DNA of 5,687 nt from Elusimicrobiota bacterium. Its GTDB lineage: Bacteria > CG03 > SLGR01 > PWQF01. Positions within the stretch are counted from its first letter, which is position 1. Every line of letters begins with the position of its first letter. Shown one piece after another: positions 5,531-5,687 of the stretch. Under the pieces are notes generated by a model, which saw nothing but the letters and a program-made list of their open reading frames with translations, was not told the origin of the DNA and searched no databases. The DNA is taken from contig PWQF01000093.1 of assembly GCA_003556865.1 (NCBI GenBank), positions 1 to 5,687 of the forward strand. Direction: 5' to 3'. Position numbers and translations under genes: made by a program.

Positions 5531-5687
5531 ATTTTTGTTCTTATTTTTGTTGCTGTCCTTAATATTCCACAGCCCAGCAGCAGCTTATTCGGCGGAGACA
5601 GTTCTTATGACCCTTGAGGAGTGTATTCAGAGCGCAGAGGAGCATAACAGGAGCCTGCTTGCAGCCAGAGAAAAGATAGAGGAGGCG
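5523..5687 (+). CDS. TolC-family outer-membrane efflux protein, N-terminal fragment (3' truncated)
   Basis: The first 55 codons of an outer-membrane factor, the exit duct of tripartite efflux pumps or type I secretion. A signal peptide is clear: MNK, a Leu/Phe-rich core (4-15), and HSPAAAYSAE with likely cleavage between about residues 21 and 24. The mature start, MTLEECIQSAEEHNRSLLAAREKIEEA (29-55), fits the TolC-family opening pattern of a T-L-E-E-x-I/V start, an A-x-x-x-N, and a heptad-like helix ending I-E-x-A. The remaining ~400 residues lie beyond the right edge. The start overlaps the stop of the marR-like gene (ATGAATAA), so the two are almost surely co-transcribed and perhaps translationally coupled. 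Genes for a periplasmic adaptor and an RND or ABC pump would be expected next. This gene is the main evidence that the host has an outer membrane. Confidence 0.82.
   Translation, partial: MNKFLFLFLLLSLIFHSPAAAYSAETVLMTLEECIQSAEEHNRSLLAAREKIEEA

Overview
The window reads as chromosomal DNA from a moderately AT-rich diderm (Gram-negative-type) bacterium. The diderm inference rests on the last gene, which begins a TolC-type outer-membrane efflux protein with a signal peptide. Codon use is rich in ATA (Ile) and AGA/AGG (Arg). Together with a cytoplasmic GH39 enzyme and a GH65 phosphorylase, this would fit an anaerobic saccharolytic lineage such as Halanaerobiales or an uncultivated fermentative phylum. 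That placement is a guess; the sequence does not settle it.

Layout. (1) 2-661 (+): C-terminal part of a polytopic membrane protein resembling the permease of zinc/manganese-type (ABC-3) ABC transporters; its start lies left of the window. (2) 651-2069 (-): a complete GH39 beta-xylosidase-like enzyme, overlapping the permease tail-to-tail by 11 bp. (3) 2070-2293: a 224-bp divergent control region with a recognisable promoter for each flanking gene and several inverted repeats. (4) 2294-4984 (+): a GH65 glycoside phosphorylase fused at its C-terminus, through a very basic linker, to a pair of CBS domains. (5) 4985-5068: a short control region with a perfect 11-bp inverted repeat set into a promoter. 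(6) 5069-5530 (+): a MarR-family regulator. (7) 5523-5687 (+): the start of a TolC-family outer-membrane efflux protein, overlapping the marR-like gene by 8 nt and cut off by the right edge.

How the genes work together. The two divergent genes form a small intracellular carbohydrate module. GH39 would release xylose or a related sugar from imported beta-linked oligosaccharides, and GH65 would phosphorolyse an alpha-glucoside to beta-glucose-1-phosphate. The most unusual feature is the CBS tandem on the phosphorylase, which suggests allosteric control by an adenine nucleotide, a convergent parallel to AMP control of glycogen phosphorylase. At the fusion point sits a GGAGG and an in-frame ATG, so the CBS module might also be made as a separate protein. 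The marR-tolC pair is a separate unit, probably the front of an efflux operon whose pump genes lie to the right, autoregulated at the palindrome. No RNA genes, CRISPR arrays, mobile elements or clear intrinsic terminators were seen.
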